Positions 59,595 through 64,000 of a stretch of DNA of 64,000 bases are shown here, one piece after another. How positions within the stretch are numbered: position 1 is the first letter of the stretch; every line of letters starts with the position of its first letter. The DNA is from Pelagibacteraceae bacterium AG-325-J13. GTDB lineage: Bacteria; Pseudomonadota; Alphaproteobacteria; Pelagibacterales; Pelagibacteraceae. The position numbers and the translations under genes were made by a program. Location of the stretch: NCBI GenBank assembly GCA_003282835.1, contig QBYL01000002.1:55001-119000 (forward strand). Direction: 5' to 3'. The notes under the pieces are model-generated. The model saw only the letters and a list, made by a program, of their open reading frames with translations, had not been told where the DNA came from and ran no database searches.

Positions 59595-59671
59595 GCGTTC
59601 GTAGCTCAACTGGATAGAGCGCCTGACTTCGGATCAGGAGGTTGAGGGTTCAAATCCTTCCGGGCGCACCA
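59595..59671 (+). tRNA. tRNA-Arg(TCG)
   Basis: Anticodon arm CCTGA-CTTCGGA-TCAGG, T-arm GAGGG-TTCAAAT-CCTTC, acceptor GCGTTCG/CGGGCGC, encoded CCA. Confidence 0.93.
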
Positions 59672-59675
59672 TTGA

Positions 59676-60482
59676 TTAAATTATCCATTTTTTTAATTTT
59701 TCTTTATTATCAATAATATATTTTGGAAATGAATTATCAATATCTACCTTTTTTAGTTTGAAACCTCTTTCAAGAACATCCTTGCCGGTTTCAATTTTAG
59801 ATCTAATGTTATCTTCTTTTGTAATTGAGCTTTTATTAAATTCACCATGAGCAAAAGATTGAATTTTTGTTGAAATATTTTCTGGTGATTGTAGATAGGC
59901 AAAATGCCAGCCACCATTTTGTATAATTTGTATGTTCTTTAACTTATCTATTCTCCAGAAAGGGTATTTCTTAAATTTAAGATCCCGTATCCATTGTGGT
60001 GACTTAAAGTTTTTTTTTAAACAAATTTTAGATCCATGCCAGTTATTTTCCTCTAAATTACAAAAATTTAGTTTATACATAAACATTTTTTGTGAGAAGA
60101 CAGCATAATTTTTTTTGTTGAACTCATTAAGTTTGTTTAGGTCTGGAATTTCATCCACATCAGATAATATTATTAAGTCATCATCTCTAGCATCTTTAAT
60201 TCCTTTCATGAGAGAGTTTCTTTGATGCTTTTCTACTAAAGATTCCCCACCTACGTGTGGTTTCTTAATATTTTCAGGAGTATCATCGACAATTATATAA
60301 CTAATCTTATCTTTAAATTTCTTAAAATTATTTATATTAAAATTTAGTTTTTTTGGCTTACCTTGATGGTTAACAGTTGACTCTACAATAACAAATTTAT
60401 TTACGAACTCACTAAGAATATTGAATCTTAAATCAACTATATGATCTTCATTAAAGTACTGAAAACAGTCATAAATCAACAT
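59676..60482 (-). CDS. Glycosyltransferase family 17-like
   Basis: MLIYDCFQYFNEDHIVDLRFNILSEFVNKFVIVESTVNHQGKPKKLNF...LIILSDVDEIPDL...QKMFMYKLNF. Confidence 0.85.
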   Translation of the reverse strand: MLIYDCFQYFNEDHIVDLRFNILSEFVNKFVIVESTVNHQGKPKKLNFNINNFKKFKDKISYIIVDDTPENIKKPHVGGESLVEKHQRNSLMKGIKDARDDDLIILSDVDEIPDLNKLNEFNKKNYAVFSQKMFMYKLNFCNLEENNWHGSKICLKKNFKSPQWIRDLKFKKYPFWRIDKLKNIQIIQNGGWHFAYLQSPENISTKIQSFAHGEFNKSSITKEDNIRSKIETGKDVLERGFKLKKVDIDNSFPKYIIDNKEKLKKWII

Positions 60483-60484
60483 AT

Positions 60485-61192
60485 CTATCTTTTTGTGAAT
60501 GTAGCTATTCCGATTTTTTTTCCCTCAATTATGGATGAAGAACAATGTAAGTGAGTTCTATCAAAAATTAACATCGAACCTACTTCCCACTCATAAATAA
60601 GTTCAACCTCCAAACCTTTCAAATTTTCAATATTTTCATGCTTTAAATATTTTTCGTGTATTGCTTTATCAAACGGTCTATCGCCATACATTTTTAGGTG
60701 TTCAGATGACCTCTTATTCTGACCATAATTTAAATTTTTTCTTTTTAATTCTTCAGGGTCTTGCGTAAAGTTTGTAGAACCGTCATAAAATCTATTCTTA
60801 AAAATAACGGTGCTGCCTACGGGTGTTAGAGGAATTAAGCTTTGCTTGTATATTAAATTTTGAGCTTCGAAACCTGCATCAACATGCAGACCTATTGGGG
60901 CATAACTTTCCTGAATCAAGCCAAATATATCTTTATCATTTTCATCTTGTAAATTGTCCATTTTAAATTCACCAATTTCATTTTTTAACTTTTCAACAAA
61001 TAATTTTTCTAATTTATCACTATATCCTTGTAGCCATCTTTTTTTTATAACATTCTGTTTTTTATTATGAACTGTCGTAGGGAGATCTTTATAAAGTTTT
61101 AAAAATTCTTCTATTTCCCCTGCATTAAATAAATTTTTAATTACTTTAGGGGGTGACTCAAATTTTTTAATTTCCTCAATTTTTTTTTGCAT
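60485..61192 (-). CDS. Putative 2OG-Fe(II) dioxygenase-like protein
   Basis: IGLHVDAGFEAQNLIYKQSLIPLTPVGSTVIFKNRF...YEWEVGSMLIFDRTHLHCSSSI: HxD...H double-stranded beta-helix pattern. Confidence 0.6.
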   Translation of the reverse strand: MQKKIEEIKKFESPPKVIKNLFNAGEIEEFLKLYKDLPTTVHNKKQNVIKKRWLQGYSDKLEKLFVEKLKNEIGEFKMDNLQDENDKDIFGLIQESYAPIGLHVDAGFEAQNLIYKQSLIPLTPVGSTVIFKNRFYDGSTNFTQDPEELKRKNLNYGQNKRSSEHLKMYGDRPFDKAIHEKYLKHENIENLKGLEVELIYEWEVGSMLIFDRTHLHCSSSIIEGKKIGIATFTKR

Positions 61193-61196
61193 AATT

Positions 61197-62003
61197 TTAT
61201 TCTCCCATATTAATTAAGGTGCCATTTTTTTTGGCTCCAAAATAAGACATATAAAATACAATTACTCCAATCGCAAAGTATATTAGAGATATACATATTG
61301 ACTTCACTATTTCATACATATTGACGCTATTAGTTAATAATATATTTCTCATTTCTTCAAAAATATGGACTAGAGGTAATGCTTTGGCGATTATTTGAAG
61401 TGTTTCAGGCAAGATTGTAATTGGGTAGTAAATACAGCCAAGTGGCGCTAAAAAGAAAAGACTCGCCCAAGCTATATTTTCAAACGATGGTCCAAATCTT
61501 AATAAACCTGATGTTACTAATAATCCTAAGGTGACACCAAAAATGTATAAGCTTATCATTAAAAAAAACAAAGGTATTCCAAGTTCAAATATAGAAACAC
61601 CAAAAAGAGGAATAGCAAGAATTGATGCTGGTATAAGACCGATCAATGTTCTAAAAATTGCAGTTACAGTTAATGATGTAATTATTTCACTGATTTTAAT
61701 TGGAGCAATAAATAAATTCGTGAAGTTTCGGCTCCAAATTTCTTCAAGAAACATAATATTATAACTGATACTCGCTCTAAATAAAAAATCGTATAGAATT
61801 GCAGCAGTCAAAATAACTCCTACAGTATTACTATAATAATCAGAATTTAATGTAAAAAATTTTGAGATAAATCCCCACAAAAATATTTGAACTGTAGGCC
61901 AATAAATCAAGTCAATAATTCTTGGCAATGAACTAGAAATTAAGTAAATATGTCGAAGACTTAATGCATAAATTCGACTAAATCTCATCTTCACTCCTTG
62001 CAA
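61197..62003 (-). CDS. ABC-2 type transporter permease
   Basis: Multi-TM protein (ISSSLPRIIDLIYWPTVQIFLWGFISKFF; FFLAPLGCIYYPITILPETLQIIAKALPLVHIFEEMR), overlaps ATPase gene. Confidence 0.87.
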   Translation of the reverse strand: MQGVKMRFSRIYALSLRHIYLISSSLPRIIDLIYWPTVQIFLWGFISKFFTLNSDYYSNTVGVILTAAILYDFLFRASISYNIMFLEEIWSRNFTNLFIAPIKISEIITSLTVTAIFRTLIGLIPASILAIPLFGVSIFELGIPLFFLMISLYIFGVTLGLLVTSGLLRFGPSFENIAWASLFFLAPLGCIYYPITILPETLQIIAKALPLVHIFEEMRNILLTNSVNMYEIVKSICISLIYFAIGVIVFYMSYFGAKKNGTLINMGE

Positions 62004-62709
62004 GTTTTAAAAAAGTTTCTTCTAAATTTTTTCTTCCATGTTTTTTGATCATTTCTTGGCAAGTACCTTCATCAATAATCTTACCTCTTTTCATCATAAT
62101 TATGCTATCGCATAGCCGCTCAACTTCTGACATGTTATGTGAAGCTAGCAGTATCGTAACTTTTTTTCTTTTTTTATAGCTTTCAATATAACCTCTAACA
62201 TAATCCCCAGTATCAGGATCTAAACTCGCAGTTGGTTCATCTAAAAATAAAATTTCAGGATCATTTATAAGTGATTTGGCTAATGTAACTCTATTTTTTT
62301 GTCCAGAAGATAGTTCTCCAGTTTTTTTATTTAAAAAAATGTCAATATTTAAATCTTTCGACAATTCATTAATTTTATTTTCTAAATGTTCAACACCATA
62401 TAATCTTCCATAAACTTCTAAATTTTGTTTCACAGTTAGTTTTTTTGGTAACTCAACGTATGGAGATGCAAAATTCATTCTGTTTAGAATACTAACTCTA
62501 TCAATTTGTTCTAAATTTTTATTATTTATAATAATCTCTCCTTCTGATGGCGTTATTAAACCAAGCAACATACCTATAGAAGTAGTTTTACCACAACCAT
62601 TAGCTCCAAGCAGTCCAACTGTTTTATTTTCCTCTATAGTAAAATTTATCTTATTTACAGCAATATTATCTTTAAATCTTTTACTTAAATTCTTAACTTG
62701 TATGTTCAT
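61978..62709 (-). CDS. ABC transporter ATP-binding protein
   Basis: VGLLGANGCGKTTSIGMLLGLITPSEGEI, LSSGQKNRVTLAKSLINDPEILFLDEPTASLDPDTGDYVR. Confidence 0.94.
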   Translation of the reverse strand: MNIQVKNLSKRFKDNIAVNKINFTIEENKTVGLLGANGCGKTTSIGMLLGLITPSEGEIIINNKNLEQIDRVSILNRMNFASPYVELPKKLTVKQNLEVYGRLYGVEHLENKINELSKDLNIDIFLNKKTGELSSGQKNRVTLAKSLINDPEILFLDEPTASLDPDTGDYVRGYIESYKKRKKVTILLASHNMSEVERLCDSIIMMKRGKIIDEGTCQEMIKKHGRKNLEETFLKLARSEDEI

Positions 62710-63663
62710 TTAATTTGAAGCTCTTTTTAATCTATCGTTAATAGCTATACCAATACCTTTATTTGGAATTTTAACAACATAAATTTTTTTGTATCTATCT
62801 TTTTTAATTTTTCTAAATATTTCGTATAATTTAGAAGCAGCTTCTTTTAAATTTGATGTCCTGCTTAAATTATAAAAATTTTTTTTATTTTTATATTTTT
62901 TGCCAAAAGTAATTAGAGCACAATTTTTTTTGCAATTTTTTTGATTAATTATCACGGGAATGCCCGGAGAGTAGTGTTTGCTCAATAAACCTGGAGATTT
63001 AGATGTTCTATTATTATTAATTATGTTAAGTTTAATTTTTAATACTTGGTTTATATTTTCAGGAGTAATCAATCCAGGTCTAAGAATTTTAGGATGACCA
63101 GTGAGATCAATTACAGTTGACTCTATACCTAAATTCGCTTTTCCACCATCAATTATCATCTTAATTTTTTTCTGGAATTCGTCAGCTACATTTTTTGCGC
63201 TCACCGGGCTCACTCTAGAAGATTTATTAGCACTCGGCATTGCTAATGGAAATTCAATGTTTTTAAGTAAAGAATTCATAACTCGGTGATTCGGAAATCT
63301 AATCGCAACTGAGTTTAAGTTTGCTGTTGCAGAAAATTTTACTTTACTTTTTTTTTTTCTTTTTAAGATAAAAGTTATCGGTCCGGGGCAAAATTTTTTA
63401 TATAATTTATAAAAATTCTTATTCATTATTACATCTTGCTCTGCTCGTTTGTAATTAAAATAGTGTATGATTAAAGGATTTCTTTTTGGTCTATTTTTGA
63501 ATTTATAGATCTTATTAATGGACTCACTCATATAAGCGTTTCCAGCCAAACCATAAACAGTTTCTGTTGGCAAACCTACTACATTTCCCTTCTTTAAGTT
63601 TACAATAATTTTGTGTAGTATTTTTTTATTGAAATTAAATATATTTGAATAGCTATTTTTCAT
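62710..63663 (-). CDS. L-threonylcarbamoyladenylate synthase (Sua5/YwlC)
   Basis: VVGLPTETVYGLAGNAYMSESINKIYKFKNRPKRNPLIIHY, PLAMPSANKSSRVSPVSA, LRPGLI, SPGLLSKHYSPG. Confidence 0.94.
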   Translation of the reverse strand: MKNSYSNIFNFNKKILHKIIVNLKKGNVVGLPTETVYGLAGNAYMSESINKIYKFKNRPKRNPLIIHYFNYKRAEQDVIMNKNFYKLYKKFCPGPITFILKRKKKSKVKFSATANLNSVAIRFPNHRVMNSLLKNIEFPLAMPSANKSSRVSPVSAKNVADEFQKKIKMIIDGGKANLGIESTVIDLTGHPKILRPGLITPENINQVLKIKLNIINNNRTSKSPGLLSKHYSPGIPVIINQKNCKKNCALITFGKKYKNKKNFYNLSRTSNLKEAASKLYEIFRKIKKDRYKKIYVVKIPNKGIGIAINDRLKRASN

Positions 63664-63684
63664 AATGTAATTATTATAAATCTA

Positions 63685-63894
63685 ATGAAGAATGAAAATA
63701 TTCCAGCTGATATTAAAAGTAAATCATTAAAAGAGACTAGAGACGAAATAGATCAGATTTTAAATAAACTTGAAAAGAAAGACGTGAATTTAGCCGATTC
63801 AGCGATTGATTATAAAAGGTTGATACAGCTAAATAAACATGTAGATAATTTATTTAGATTAAAAGTAAAAGAGATTTCATCAAAAAATAAATGA
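63685..63894 (+). CDS. xseB: Exodeoxyribonuclease VII small subunit
   Basis: SLKETRDEIDQILNKLEKKDVNLADSAIDYKRLIQLNKHVDNLF. Confidence 0.85.
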   Translation: MKNENIPADIKSKSLKETRDEIDQILNKLEKKDVNLADSAIDYKRLIQLNKHVDNLFRLKVKEISSKNK

Positions 63895-64000
63895 TTGAAA
63901 AAAAATTAATTAATAATGGAAAAAAAGTAGATAAGTTTTTGCTTTCTTATATTAAAAAACAGGAGAAATCTTTATTAATTAACCCTATGAAGTATGGAGT
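63891..64000 (+). CDS. ispA: Polyprenyl synthetase (IspA-like), 5' end only
   Basis: Own translation MIEKKLINNGKKVDKFLLSYIKKQEKSLLINPMKYGV...; NPMKYGV matches the prenyltransferase 'MrYgvl' region; ATGA overlap with xseB. Confidence 0.65.
   Translation, partial: MIEKKLINNGKKVDKFLLSYIKKQEKSLLINPMKYG

Overview
AT-rich, very densely packed alphaproteobacterial chromosome segment. Gene content and order look like a SAR11/Pelagibacter-type genome; this is inference from family recognition, no search was run. Bases 1 to about 25.2 kb are a surface-polysaccharide hypervariable island. It contains: a partial NodU-type carbamoyltransferase; a HisF/HisH/PseA-like amidination trio; an EPS-associated winged-helix regulator preceded by two tandem palindromes; a probable NusG/RfaH-like paralogue followed by a palindrome plus a GC-rich ops-like element; a legionaminic-type nonulosonic acid operon with a formyltransferase; a CDP-glucose/C-methyl-sugar module; an O-antigen ligase; tRNA-Val; and a FkbM methyltransferase. 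The island ends at an orphan 5S rRNA with a good candidate promoter of its own, directly followed by rpmJ. The right part is mostly core: pntAA/AB/B, transaldolase, typA, tRNA-fMet, cspA, rpsU, trcR, rpmE, suhB, efp, thiE, fba, pgk, tkt, zapA, ymdB, yebC, a phage-type RuvC-like gene, tolQRAB-pal-cpoB, tilS, ftsH, folP, glmM, thiD, purA, rpoH, rluD, tRNA-Arg, an ABC-2 exporter, tsaC/sua5, xseB and the start of ispA. Two small glycan pockets are inserted at 29.2-32.5 kb and 59.7-61.2 kb. Best candidates for something undescribed: the two-gene regulator / NusG-like antiterminator module with its cis-elements (3.6-4.56 kb), the formyl/amidino nonulosonic acid pathway, a triplicated-domain 504-aa orphan protein, and an in-situ replacement of ruvC(AB) by a phage-type resolvase.
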